From: Flavobacterium orientale | Lineage (GTDB): Bacteria; Bacteroidota; Bacteroidia; Flavobacteriales; Flavobacteriaceae | DNA length: 64,000 nucleotides | Assembly (NCBI RefSeq): GCF_014638005.1 | Contig: NZ_BMFG01000004.1 | Span: 124,001 to 188,000, forward strand | Reading direction: 5' to 3' | In this document: positions 51,825-60,486 of the stretch, in pieces | How the letters are laid out: the number at the start of each line of letters is the position of its first letter | Numbering within the stretch: position 1 is the stretch's first letter | The notes under the pieces: generated by a model | Seen by the model: the letters and a program-made list of their open reading frames with translations, nothing else | What the model was told of the DNA's origin: nothing | Database searches by the model: none | Program-made: the position numbers and the translations under genes

Positions 51825-51832
51825 TATTTTTG
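51825..51832 (+). promoter_or_regulatory. -7 promoter element of the small membrane protein gene
   Basis: TATTTTTG, exact consensus match, 19 bp before ATG 51852; supports that the small ORF is a real gene. Confidence 0.6.
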
Positions 51833-51851
51833 ACTACTTAAACTCAATAAA

Positions 51852-51992
51852 ATGAACAAACTATTCTTCTCTTTATATTCGTGGGATAACGGAGCTATCA
51901 TCATGATTGGTGTTTTTGCGTTAGTTATTATCGGCATCATTGCCGCTGTAATGCTCATGATGAATAGTGATAAAAAAAAGAAAAACGACTAG
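51852..51992 (+). CDS. Small single-helix membrane protein (46 residues)
   Basis: Too short for routine calls. Short N-terminal segment MNKLFFSLYSWDNG, one transmembrane helix (about 16-36), and a basic tail NSDKKKKND. It has its own consensus promoter and a terminator that overlaps its stop codon. Function unknown; could be a small subunit or regulator of a membrane complex. Confidence 0.75.
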   Translation: MNKLFFSLYSWDNGAIIMIGVFALVIIGIIAAVMLMMNSDKKKKND

Positions 51993-52008
51993 CCGGTCGT
52001 TTTTCTTT
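51981..52008. terminator. Bidirectional terminator overlapping a stop codon
   Basis: AAAAACGAC / GTCGTTTTT with six-base loop that contains the TAG stop of the small gene; T-rich on both strands, between convergent genes. Confidence 0.9.
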
Positions 52009-52013
52009 TAGTT

Positions 52014-53300
52014 TTACTCTTCTTTATGTAAAGGAGGTTCGTGTAATTTTCCAACAGACTTAGCCACTAATGTGGCCACTGTTGCATCACTGGTTATATT
52101 GGTAACCGTTCTACACATATCCAAAGGTCGGTCAATCGCAAAAATCAATGCCAATCCCGCTTCCGGAATTCCGGCTTGCCCTAATACAATAACCAGCATC
52201 ACCATTCCGGCACTAGGTACTGCCGCAGAACCAATTGAGGCTAAAGTAGCGGTGACAATAATCATTAATTGCGTTTGCAAATCTAATGGTTCCGGCAACA
52301 TGGCTTGAGCAATAAAAATGGCCGCTACAGCTTGATACAAACTCGTTCCATCCATATTGACTGTGGCACCCAGTGGTAAAACAAAACTGGAGACTTCTTC
52401 GTCAACACCCACATGTTCCGTAACCCGCTCCATCGTAACCGGCAACGTTGCGGCACTTGAACTGGTAGAAAACGCCAACAATTGAGCAGGAGCAATCGCT
52501 TTAAAAAAACGTATGGGGTTGACTTTCGCAATGGTATACAACAAAGTGGGATAAAACACAAAAGTCATTAAAAGCAATCCTAATAAAACCGTTAACGCAT
52601 ATATTCCCAAAGCACCTAAGGTAGAAAAATCAGGAATTTCGACCATCAAAGAAGCCATTAAAGCAAAAACACCGATCGGAGCTGCTGACATAATAATATC
52701 TATAATCTTCATGATTACATCATTCAAACCTTTGAAAAAGTCGACCACCGGTTTTGCTTTTTGTTCGTCAATTAGAATTAATCCGATACCAATCAGAATC
52801 ACAAAAAGTATGACTTGCAGCATGCTCCCATTATCGCTCAACGCATTGAAAAAGTTCTCGGGAACAATATCGACCAAAGGTTGCAAAGGACCACTATGTT
52901 TTGCTTTCTCAGCCAATTCAATTTTTTGAGCGGCATCACCTGCAAAATTTTCCAACAAGCTTTTTCGTGATTCTTCGTTAATAAAACTACCGGGTTTAAT
53001 CAAATTAGCCAAAACTAATCCTATAGAAACTGCGGTTACCGTAGAAAACAAATAAAATATAACGGTTCTTCCGCCAAGTTTGGAAAGTTTGGAAATGTCT
53101 TTTAAATCAGATAACCCAACAATTAGAGAAACCACAATCAGGGGAACGGCAATCATTTTTAGGAGGTTGATAAAAATAGTTCCGAAGGGTTTTATCCAAT
53201 CGACCACTATGCCTTTCATTTCGAGGTTTTTCATCAAGTAGCCAAAAAGCAATCCGGCTACCATACCAATCACTATTTTCCAATGTAGGGGTAATTTCAT
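52014..53300 (-). CDS. Dicarboxylate/amino acid:cation symporter
   Basis: 428 residues of the DAACS (GltP/DctA, SLC1-like) family. About eight transmembrane helices plus two re-entrant hairpins: serine-rich loop AFSTSSSAATLPVT and the VNMDGTSLYQ/NITSDATVA segments that bind substrate and Na+. A long Glu/Lys-rich loop (about 110-145) is an insertion typical of Bacteroidota members. Located three bases downstream of aroC, likely one transcript. Confidence 0.93.
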   Translation of the reverse strand: MKLPLHWKIVIGMVAGLLFGYLMKNLEMKGIVVDWIKPFGTIFINLLKMIAVPLIVVSLIVGLSDLKDISKLSKLGGRTVIFYLFSTVTAVSIGLVLANLIKPGSFINEESRKSLLENFAGDAAQKIELAEKAKHSGPLQPLVDIVPENFFNALSDNGSMLQVILFVILIGIGLILIDEQKAKPVVDFFKGLNDVIMKIIDIIMSAAPIGVFALMASLMVEIPDFSTLGALGIYALTVLLGLLLMTFVFYPTLLYTIAKVNPIRFFKAIAPAQLLAFSTSSSAATLPVTMERVTEHVGVDEEVSSFVLPLGATVNMDGTSLYQAVAAIFIAQAMLPEPLDLQTQLMIIVTATLASIGSAAVPSAGMVMLVIVLGQAGIPEAGLALIFAIDRPLDMCRTVTNITSDATVATLVAKSVGKLHEPPLHKEE

Positions 53301-53303
53301 GTT

Positions 53304-54365
53304 TTATTGATAGATTTTGTTTAGTAAATAAAAATCGGCCAACACCAAAGCGGCCATGGCTTCCACGATGGGAACAGCACGAGGCACCACACAGGGATCG
53401 TGTCGGCCTTTGCCTTGCGATTCAATAATTTCGCCAGAAGTGGTTAAAGCTTCTTGTTTTTGGATGAGTGTGGCCACCGGTTTGAACGCTATTCTAAAAT
53501 AAATATCCATACCGTTAGAAATACCACCTTGAATGCCGCCTGACAAATTGGTTTTTGTAGTTCCGTCGGCATTATATAAATCGTTGTGTTCGCTACCTCT
53601 CATTTTGGCTCCACAGAAACCACTACCAAATTCAAAACCTTTAACGGCATTGATTGATAGCATGGCTTTGCCTAATTCAGCATGTAATTTATTGAAAACA
53701 GGTTCGCCCAAACCAATCGGTACATTTTGAATGACACACGTTATCGTACCTCCAACCGTGTCGCCTTGTTTTTTGATTTCTTTGATGTAATCTTCCATTT
53801 TAGAAGCCGTAGCTTCATCAGGACAACGAACGGGATTGGATTCAATTTTAGAAAAGTCTAAATCCTGATAGGGTTTGTCGATGAAAATTTCCCCTACCGA
53901 TGATACAAAAGCATTTATCTTTACGTTTGCTATCACTTGTTTGGCAATAGCTCCTGCCACTACCCTACAAGCAGTTTCACGGGCAGAACTTCTGCCACCA
54001 CCACGATAGTCGCGAATGCCGTATTTTTTTTCATACACATAATCGGCATGACTTGGTCTGTAGGAATCTTTAATATGGGCGTAATCGTCTGATTTCTGAT
54101 TGGTGTTCGGGATGATAAAACCGATAGGAGTTCCTGTAGTTTTGCCTTCAAAAATTCCGGATAAAAACTGCACTTCGTCGGCTTCTTTTCGTTGGGTTAC
54201 AATACTTGATTGACCTGGTTTTCTACGTTCCATTTCCATTTGAATAGCCTCAAAATCAAGTGCAATTCCGGGAGGACAACCATCGATACTACCACCTAAT
54301 GCTTCGCCATGCGATTCGCCAAAAGTGGTTAGTTTAAATAAATTTCCGTAGCTATTTCCGGCCAT
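53304..54365 (-). CDS. aroC: Chorismate synthase
   Basis: 353 residues, full length. Family motifs [18 protein letters not shown] near the N-terminus, [16 protein letters not shown] (about 126-141) and [18 protein letters not shown] near the C-terminus. FMN-dependent last step of the shikimate pathway. The -7 element on the minus strand (TATTTTTG, 54390-54383) lies 17 bp upstream. Forms an operon with the symporter gene. Confidence 0.96.
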   Translation of the reverse strand: MAGNSYGNLFKLTTFGESHGEALGGSIDGCPPGIALDFEAIQMEMERRKPGQSSIVTQRKEADEVQFLSGIFEGKTTGTPIGFIIPNTNQKSDDYAHIKDSYRPSHADYVYEKKYGIRDYRGGGRSSARETACRVVAGAIAKQVIANVKINAFVSSVGEIFIDKPYQDLDFSKIESNPVRCPDEATASKMEDYIKEIKKQGDTVGGTITCVIQNVPIGLGEPVFNKLHAELGKAMLSINAVKGFEFGSGFCGAKMRGSEHNDLYNADGTTKTNLSGGIQGGISNGMDIYFRIAFKPVATLIQKQEALTTSGEIIESQGKGRHDPCVVPRAVPIVEAMAALVLADFYLLNKIYQ

Positions 54366-54382
54366 ATTCTAAACATTTTCAA

Positions 54383-54390
54383 CAAAAATA
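54383..54390 (-). promoter_or_regulatory. -7 promoter element of aroC
   Basis: Minus-strand TATTTTTG, exact match, 17 bp before the aroC ATG. Confidence 0.6.
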
Positions 54391-54536
54391 GGGTTTTTAG
54401 TTTAATAATAGTAAGTCGCCCCCGATATTATAGCATCGCTTTCTTCACACAATCATAATATAGGTAGCCACAGACTTAACTTTTGAATAAAACAGAATTG
54501 CAACTGAATCGCTTAATTTGTAAAACCTCAATTCGT

Positions 54537-55367
54537 ATGCTTAAAAAGAGAAAAGTTGAAGTAGTAGTTTTGTCGGATATCCATTTGGGTACCTTTGGAT
54601 GTCATGCCAAAGAATTGTATCAATACCTTTCCACCATAAAACCGAAAACTTTAGTGCTGAACGGCGATATCATTGATATTTGGCAGTTTCGGAAGTCCTA
54701 TTTCCCAAAATCGCATCTGAAAGTCATTAAGAAAATTATTGACTTGGCTTCAAAAGGCACTGAAGTGTATTACATCACAGGGAACCATGATGAAATGCTA
54801 CGAAAATTCAGTGATTCCTCTATTGGTAATTTTCATATTCAAGACAAGTTGATTTTAGAATTGGACGATAAAAAAGCTTGGCTATTTCACGGTGATGTAT
54901 TTGATGCATCTGTGCAACATTCAAAATGGATTGCAAAACTGGGAGGTTGGGGTTATGATTTGCTCATCCTTATGAATCGCATTGTTAACCACGGACTTCA
55001 AAAAATGGGAAGAGAGCCTTACTCCTTTTCAAAAAAGATAAAAGCGAATGTAAAAAAGGCGGTGAAGTTCATTTCTGATTTTGAACACACTGCTTCGGAA
55101 TTGGCTATAGAAAATAATTATGACTATGTGATTTGCGGACACATTCACGAACCAAAAATGATTCGTAAAGTCAATAAAAAAGGGACTACTTTCTATTTAA
55201 ACTCAGGTGATTGGGTTGAAAATCTAACTGCCTTGGAATACAACAAAAAGCGTTGGAAATTGTATCGTTTTGATAAAGATACCAACATGATACAAGAAGA
55301 CTTTTTTGAGATGGAAACTAAGTTAAGTGAGCAATTGGTCGCTTCCTTAATTTTTTCTAACAAATAA
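54537..55367 (+). CDS. LpxH-like UDP-2,3-diacylglucosamine diphosphatase
   Basis: 276 residues from ATG 54537; the longest ORF starts at a TTG (54483) and is not preferred. Calcineurin-like phosphoesterase: DIHLG, NGDIIDIW, GNHDE, HGDVFD and CGHIHEP provide the two-metal site. This order and the length fit LpxH-like enzymes that hydrolyse UDP-2,3-diacylglucosamine in lipid A synthesis. Bacteroidota carry several paralogues; which one is the essential LpxH cannot be told here. Confidence 0.85.
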   Translation: MLKKRKVEVVVLSDIHLGTFGCHAKELYQYLSTIKPKTLVLNGDIIDIWQFRKSYFPKSHLKVIKKIIDLASKGTEVYYITGNHDEMLRKFSDSSIGNFHIQDKLILELDDKKAWLFHGDVFDASVQHSKWIAKLGGWGYDLLILMNRIVNHGLQKMGREPYSFSKKIKANVKKAVKFISDFEHTASELAIENNYDYVICGHIHEPKMIRKVNKKGTTFYLNSGDWVENLTALEYNKKRWKLYRFDKDTNMIQEDFFEMETKLSEQLVASLIFSNK

Positions 55368-55463
55368 TATTGTAATTGTTTCACTTGTTCGTTAAAGTGT
55401 TATGCAATTATAATTAAATTGTTGTTAATTTGTTATGTATAACATAACATAACTTAAACAACT

Positions 55464-56270
55464 ATGAAAAAACAATTAATTTTAGTCTTTGCATTTGCAA
55501 GCTTGTTATTCTCCTGCTCCAGTGATGATACTAATCAAGACCCCATTGATCCTTCTGTGAGTTATCTACCGTTAACTACCGCAAACAGCTGGGATTATGA
55601 AGTTAACACAGCTTCACAACCGACACTATTTGACGATTTGTATGTAGGAAATGATGTGGTTATAAGTGGGAAAACCTACAAGCAAATGAAAAACGTGAAC
55701 ATGCCATCTGGTTTGTTTTGCAGTTTGATGAGAGACAATGCCCTTCGTCAGGAAAACGCCAAAACACTTTTTACGGGTACTTTAAATTTTGATTTAGGAA
55801 TTGATATTCCTTTTGACTTAGCGGTACAGGATTTAGTAATTTTAGATTACAATGCACCCACCAACCAAGTACTAGGGTCTCTAAATGGCGTAATAGAAGA
55901 AACAATTGAAGGGGTACCTTTCACCATCACTTACAATTTAAAAATTACTGCTTTAGAAAATTTGGCCAGTTATACGACCCCTGATGCTGTAGTTTACAAT
56001 GATGTAAAAAAAGTGCAAGTAACTTTAAATCTTCAATTAGTAACTGAGCAGACTATCCCGGGTACTACGATAACTGTTCCCGTTACGATAATGAATGCTC
56101 AAGATGTAGTGACAGCTACACAACATTATGCGAAAAATATTGGCATGGTGTATGCCAACGATGTAATTTCATACAATTTAGCTATAGATCCAGCTGTAGT
56201 CGGGCTAGCTATTCCCCAATCTGGAAATCAAGTAATTACAGAAACATTAACAACCTACAACATAAATTAA
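55464..56270 (+). CDS. Hypothetical lipoprotein
   Basis: 268 residues, lipobox LLFSC (Cys18), then acidic linker SSDDTNQDPIDPS. Mature part is beta-rich (LPLTTANSWDYEV, VTLNLQLVTEQTIPGTTITV, NIGMVYANDVISYNLA); the opening SYLPLTTANSWDYEV is a motif seen in many Flavobacterium surface lipoproteins of unknown function. Followed after 79 bp by a small outer-membrane-like gene. Confidence 0.75.
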   Translation: MKKQLILVFAFASLLFSCSSDDTNQDPIDPSVSYLPLTTANSWDYEVNTASQPTLFDDLYVGNDVVISGKTYKQMKNVNMPSGLFCSLMRDNALRQENAKTLFTGTLNFDLGIDIPFDLAVQDLVILDYNAPTNQVLGSLNGVIEETIEGVPFTITYNLKITALENLASYTTPDAVVYNDVKKVQVTLNLQLVTEQTIPGTTITVPVTIMNAQDVVTATQHYAKNIGMVYANDVISYNLAIDPAVVGLAIPQSGNQVITETLTTYNIN

Positions 56271-56349
56271 CAAAAAATAACTTTCTAATTTATGACGATT
56301 TTGGCATAGTTGTTGTAAATTCGTAAAAATCAATTTAAATGATTTATTT

Positions 56350-56835
56350 ATGAAAAAACTAATTTTAACAGTAGTAGCAGTATTTGGATTCGCCATGTTT
56401 TCAAATGCACAAGAAATTTCTAAAAATGCATTAGGTCTACGTTTGGGAGACAACGACGGCTTTGGAGGAGAGATCTCTTATCAAAGAGCATTAGGCAGCA
56501 ATAATCGTTTGGAGTTAGATTTAGGCTGGAGAAACAGCAACAATGTTGATGCTTTTAAATTGATTGGTCTTTACCAATGGGTTTGGAACATTGACGGTGG
56601 TTTCAATTGGTATGCCGGCCTTGGTGGTGGTGTTGGAAGTTGGAATAACAAAAGAGCTGATGTTAATGGTTCTTATGTGGTATTAGCAGGAGACATTGGT
56701 ATTGAGTACAATTTTGACATTCCTCTTTTATTGTCATTAGATTTCCGTCCTGAGTTTTACGTAGGTGGAGGCGATGATTTTAGAGAAAACAATTTTGGTC
56801 CGGACATCGCTTTGGGTATCCGTTTCCAATTCTAA
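56350..56835 (+). CDS. Small outer membrane beta-barrel protein
   Basis: 161 residues. Signal peptide MKKLILTVVAVFGFAMFSNA, cleaved before Q. Mature part alternates hydrophobic and polar residues in about eight strands, with Gly/Asn/Asp-rich turns (LGDNDGFGGEISYQ, WYAGLGGGVGSWNN), and ends in IRFQF, the aromatic terminal residue that marks outer-membrane barrels. OmpW/OmpX-like size; function unknown. Confidence 0.85.
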   Translation: MKKLILTVVAVFGFAMFSNAQEISKNALGLRLGDNDGFGGEISYQRALGSNNRLELDLGWRNSNNVDAFKLIGLYQWVWNIDGGFNWYAGLGGGVGSWNNKRADVNGSYVVLAGDIGIEYNFDIPLLLSLDFRPEFYVGGGDDFRENNFGPDIALGIRFQF

Positions 56836-56856
56836 TCTTTAGAAAATAGAAAACAA

Positions 56857-56886
56857 AAACGTCTCAAAATTTGAGACGTTTTTTTA
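56857..56886. terminator. Bidirectional intrinsic terminator
   Basis: AAACGTCTCAAA / TTTGAGACGTTT, perfect 12-bp arms with tight loop and flanking A/T runs, between the barrel gene and the convergent PrcB-like gene. Confidence 0.9.
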
Positions 56887-57309
56887 TTTAAATCGGATTG
56901 TTTTTTTTGAATTTATTTTTACAATCATAAAAGGATAGGTCATTACCGAAGTTGCCATCCCTGAGGGATAATTTTCTTTTACATCAACAATAATTTCAGT
57001 ATCCGTTTCTTCAACAGATTCTAAAGAAAGGAAGTGACCTCCACTACTTTTCTCACCCATATTCAGCAATAAGAAATTGGAAGTTTTAATGTCTTCTTCA
57101 GCTACTTTTCTTTTTAATTCTTTGTCATTCAGCAACATTTTAAACTCGTTGGGTTCCGTAATTACTTCAAAGAAACGGATGTTGGCTCCACCTTGTTCGT
57201 CTTGTTTTAGAATTTCAAACAATTTTGAATCTTCTTTGTTTTCCAGCTTGTTTTTGGTACTACATGAGAAAAGCAGTAGTCCGACTATAGGAAGCAGTAT
57301 TTTTTTCAT
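56884..57309 (-). CDS. PrcB-like lipoprotein
   Basis: 141 residues, lipobox LLFSC. C-terminal region FLLLNMGEKSSGGHFLSLESVEE then VDVKENYPSGMATSVMTYPFMIVKI matches the PrcB_C pattern (protease complex subunit) seen in many Bacteroidota envelope proteins. Start codon overlaps the bshA stop by four bases (ATGA), so it is translationally coupled to bshA. Role in the bacillithiol context unknown. Confidence 0.8.
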   Translation of the reverse strand: MKKILLPIVGLLLFSCSTKNKLENKEDSKLFEILKQDEQGGANIRFFEVITEPNEFKMLLNDKELKRKVAEEDIKTSNFLLLNMGEKSSGGHFLSLESVEETDTEIIVDVKENYPSGMATSVMTYPFMIVKINSKKTIRFK

Positions 57310-58445
57310 ACCATTTGTTTGTTTGCGATTGCTTTAGTGTATAACGCTTCATACAGAGGTAATATTTCTTTGATATCATATTTCTGTGCTGCTTTGAGAG
57401 CATTTGTTTTAAATGTTTGTAAAACAGACTCATTTTCAAGAATAGTTAACGCATTATTTGCCATTTCGTCTATGGCACCCACGTTACTTAAAAATCCTGA
57501 AAATCCGTGTTCATTTACCTCCGGCAAACCTCCCGTGTTACTTGAAATAACCGGTACGCTACCCGCCATAGCTTCCAAAGCCGCTAAACCAAAACTTTCT
57601 GTTTCAGAAGGCAATAGAAACAAATCGGAGAAACACAATATTTTATCAATTTCATGGCTGTTTCCGAAGAAGATTACTTTATCAGCTATTCCCAAACTCT
57701 CACACAATTGTTCCGCTTTTTCTTTTTCGGGACCCTCACCTACCATCATTAATTTGGCCGGGATTTGTTGTTGGATTTTATAAAATATTTTTATCACATC
57801 CGGAATGCGTTTCACTTTTCTGAAATTGCTGATGTGTGTTATAATTCGCTCTTTGTCTTTTGCCATTAACGAACGATAACAAGGTACTCCGTCTTCTATT
57901 TTATTTTTATCCAATTCAATAAAATTTGGAATCACTTCAATTTCCTTATTGATATTGAATAGTTTATAGGTTTCCTCTTTTAAACTTTGAGAAACTGACG
58001 TCACATAATCTGATTTATTGATACTAAAACAAACGGCAGGTTTGTAATGCGGATGATTTCCAACCAAAGTAATATCGGTGCCATGTAAGGTAGTAATCAT
58101 AGGAATGTCAATACCCTCTTCCAACAACATTTGCTTTGCCATATAGCCGGCATAGGCATGAGGAATCGCATAATGCACATGCAAGACTTCAATTTGATGC
58201 AACTTTACCATATCAACCAACTTGCTTGACAGCGCCAATTCATAAGGTTGGTAATGAAAAAGTGGGTATTCGGGAACATTCACTTCGTGGTAATGCAAGT
58301 TTGGATTCAGCAAAGCCAATCGCACCGGTTGTTTGTAAGTAATAAAATGAATTTCATGGCCGCGTTGCGCTAATTCAAGTCCTAATTCTGTTGCTACTAC
58401 GCCACTACCTCCAAACGTTGGATAACACACTATTGCTATTTTCAT
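57306..58445 (-). CDS. bshA: N-acetyl-alpha-D-glucosaminyl L-malate synthase BshA
   Basis: 379 residues, GT-B (GT4) glycosyltransferase. Start MKIAIVCYPTFGGSGVVATELG is the BshA signature; HVHYAIPHAYAGYMAKQ and the UDP-sugar motif EGPEKEKAEQLC then SETESFGLAALEAMA (EX7E) follow. First step of bacillithiol synthesis: UDP-GlcNAc plus malate. Bacillithiol is the main low-mass thiol in many Bacteroidota, which fits the persulfide and peroxide genes in this window. A minus -7 element (58471-58464) is 18 bp upstream. Confidence 0.94.
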   Translation of the reverse strand: MKIAIVCYPTFGGSGVVATELGLELAQRGHEIHFITYKQPVRLALLNPNLHYHEVNVPEYPLFHYQPYELALSSKLVDMVKLHQIEVLHVHYAIPHAYAGYMAKQMLLEEGIDIPMITTLHGTDITLVGNHPHYKPAVCFSINKSDYVTSVSQSLKEETYKLFNINKEIEVIPNFIELDKNKIEDGVPCYRSLMAKDKERIITHISNFRKVKRIPDVIKIFYKIQQQIPAKLMMVGEGPEKEKAEQLCESLGIADKVIFFGNSHEIDKILCFSDLFLLPSETESFGLAALEAMAGSVPVISSNTGGLPEVNEHGFSGFLSNVGAIDEMANNALTILENESVLQTFKTNALKAAQKYDIKEILPLYEALYTKAIANKQMV

Positions 58446-58463
58446 TGTACTAAATTAGATACA

Positions 58464-58471
58464 CAAATTTA
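58464..58471 (-). promoter_or_regulatory. -7 promoter element of bshA
   Basis: Minus-strand TAAATTTG, exact match, 18 bp before the ATG. Confidence 0.6.
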
Positions 58472-58528
58472 CATTCTTTCCCGTTTGCTTTTGGTAAGAA
58501 ATCGTTAAATATTACTAACAACTCTCCA

Positions 58529-58990
58529 TTACACTATTTCAAATTGCGTTGAATTTTTCAATTCACTTATCATAAATGAACTGTGAGTACTGCCAATATG
58601 TTTTAAGTTGGTGAGTTTGTTGACCATAAAAGCTCTGTATTCTTCCATGCTGCCAAGACATATTTTTAAGATGTAATCATAATCACCACTCACATGAAAA
58701 CATTCGAGAACTTCATTTAATTGTGTCACTTCATTTTCAAAAGTGTTGAGGTATTCTTTAGTGTGTTGCACGAGTTTTATGTGACAAAAAACCACAAAAC
58801 TTTTGTTGATTTTTGTTCGATCCAACAAGGCAACATAATTTTTTATGATTCCTTCGCGTTCCATTTTTTTGATTCTTTCATAAACTGCAGTTACTGAAAG
58901 ATTAAGTTGCATTGAAAGTTCCTTTGTTGTCTTTTTACTATCTGCTTGCAAGAGCATCAGTAATTTTTTATCAATTGCATCGAATTCCAT
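58529..58990 (-). CDS. Lrp/AsnC family transcription regulator
   Basis: 153 residues: N-terminal winged helix-turn-helix (DAIDKKLLMLLQADSKKTTKELS, VTAVYERIKKMEREGIIKNY) and C-terminal RAM/AsnC ligand domain (VFCHIKL, HVSGDYDYILKICLGSMEEY). Binds amino acids, as octamers in relatives. Divergent from the PLP gamma-lyase gene, with a 160-bp AT-rich spacer, so it very likely controls that gene. A palindrome TTAGT-GGT-ACTAA (59007-59019) between its start and -7 element may mediate autoregulation. Confidence 0.92.
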   Translation of the reverse strand: MEFDAIDKKLLMLLQADSKKTTKELSMQLNLSVTAVYERIKKMEREGIIKNYVALLDRTKINKSFVVFCHIKLVQHTKEYLNTFENEVTQLNEVLECFHVSGDYDYILKICLGSMEEYRAFMVNKLTNLKHIGSTHSSFMISELKNSTQFEIV

Positions 58991-59006
58991 AATTGTGATT
59001 TTTCGG

Positions 59007-59035
59007 TTAGTGGTACTAATTTCAAATCAAATATA
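59007..59035 (-). promoter_or_regulatory. lrp promoter and palindromic leader site
   Basis: Minus -7 element TATATTTG at 59035-59028; perfect palindrome TTAGTGGTACTAA at 59007-59019 just downstream of the expected transcription start, suited to autorepression. AT-rich spacer continues to the divergent gene at 59151. Confidence 0.5.
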
Positions 59036-59150
59036 GGTATAAAATCTATTTATACATAAATAATTAGATAAAAAAACTAAATAAACTATTCTATATTGAT
59101 TTTTGCACTAGTATTTCCTTATTTTGTAATAAACTTAATATAAAATACTA

Positions 59151-60380
59151 ATGAAACCCAATTCTTTTCATCCGGCCGACAAAATTCAAGATTTACAATA
59201 TTTTGGTGAATTTGGCGGTGTAAACCCCTCTATTTCTGACTCTTCCACCTATACCTTTTTATCAGCAAAAACCATGTTTGATACATTTGAAGGAAATGCA
59301 GAAGGCTGTTATTTGTATTCCCGTCATTCCTCCCCAATGAATTTATATCTTGGTGAAGCTTTAGCTGCTATGGAAGGAACAGAAAGTGCAAATGTGGCCG
59401 CTTCAGGAATGGGAGCCATCACACCGGTTCTTATGCAATTATGTGCTGCAGGGGACGAAATCGTTTCGAGTAGAACCATTTATGGCGGAACGTATGCTTT
59501 TATGAAAAACATGTTGCCAAAATGGAATATCAAAACCCACTTTGTCGATATTACAAAATTAGATTTAGTAGAAGCAGCGATTAATGAAAATACCAAAGTA
59601 TTATACTGTGAAACTGTAAGCAATCCTTTATTAGAAGTAGCTGACATTGAAAGCTTGGCTAAATTGGCTAAAAAGTACAACATCAAATTGGTAGTTGACA
59701 ACACCTTCTCACCTCTTTCGGTAGCACCGGCAAAATTGGGAGCTGATGTAGTGATTCACAGCTTGACTAAATTCATCAATGGAAGTAGCGATACCGTTGG
59801 TGGTGTGGTTTGTGCTTCGCAAGAATTTATCAACGATTTAAAAAATGTGAATAATGGTGCCAGTATGTTACTCGGACCAACGATGGACAGTCTTCGTTCG
59901 GCGAGTATTTTAAAGAACTTGCGAACGCTTCATATCCGAATGAAACAACATAGTTATAATGCCAGTTATTTAGCTGAAAAGTTTGAAAATGACGGTTTGA
60001 AAGTAGTTTATCCAGGTTTAAAAAGTCATCCGAGTCATGACATTTATTCAGGGATGATAAACAAAGAATATGGTTTTGGTGGTATGATGACGGTAGATGT
60101 GGGTTCGCTAGACAAAGCCAACGAGTTAATGGAATTAATGCAAAACAGAAACTTAGGCTACTTAGCTGTAAGTTTAGGTTTTTACAAAACATTATTCAGT
60201 GCTCCTGGAACATCCACTTCTTCTGAAATTCCAATGGACGAACAAATAGAAATGGGTTTAACCGATGGATTGATTCGTTTTTCCATAGGTTTAGACAATG
60301 ATATTGAACGCACCTATCAAATGATGAAACAATGTATGGTAGAATTAAATATACTGACTGAAGTAGCAGCTGCAGTTTAA
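59151..60380 (+). CDS. Cys/Met metabolism PLP enzyme, methionine gamma-lyase-like
   Basis: 409 residues of the cystathionine gamma-synthase/lyase fold. Substrate loop YSRHSSPMN, cofactor motif SGMGAI, PLP aspartate in VVDNTFSPL (about 183), Schiff-base lysine Lys207 in HSLTKFINGSSD. Most like methionine gamma-lyase or O-acetylhomoserine sulfhydrylase-type enzymes. The divergent Lrp gene fits amino acid-controlled degradation. The reaction (lyase versus sulfhydrylase) should be tested; sequence alone leans to gamma-lyase. Confidence 0.85.
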   Translation: MKPNSFHPADKIQDLQYFGEFGGVNPSISDSSTYTFLSAKTMFDTFEGNAEGCYLYSRHSSPMNLYLGEALAAMEGTESANVAASGMGAITPVLMQLCAAGDEIVSSRTIYGGTYAFMKNMLPKWNIKTHFVDITKLDLVEAAINENTKVLYCETVSNPLLEVADIESLAKLAKKYNIKLVVDNTFSPLSVAPAKLGADVVIHSLTKFINGSSDTVGGVVCASQEFINDLKNVNNGASMLLGPTMDSLRSASILKNLRTLHIRMKQHSYNASYLAEKFENDGLKVVYPGLKSHPSHDIYSGMINKEYGFGGMMTVDVGSLDKANELMELMQNRNLGYLAVSLGFYKTLFSAPGTSTSSEIPMDEQIEMGLTDGLIRFSIGLDNDIERTYQMMKQCMVELNILTEVAAAV

Positions 60381-60399
60381 ATTCTACTTTTCAAAATAA

Positions 60400-60430
60400 A
60401 ATCTGCTTGACCTCCAAGCGGATTTTTTTG
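60400..60430 (+). terminator. Intrinsic terminator
   Basis: AATCTGCTTG / CAAGCGGATT with loop ACCTC (one T-G pair) and a run of T. Ends the gamma-lyase transcript. Confidence 0.88.
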
Positions 60431-60486
60431 TTTCCTTTCAAAATATACCTTCCTTTTTTTATATATTGCAACCACAAATACACTTT

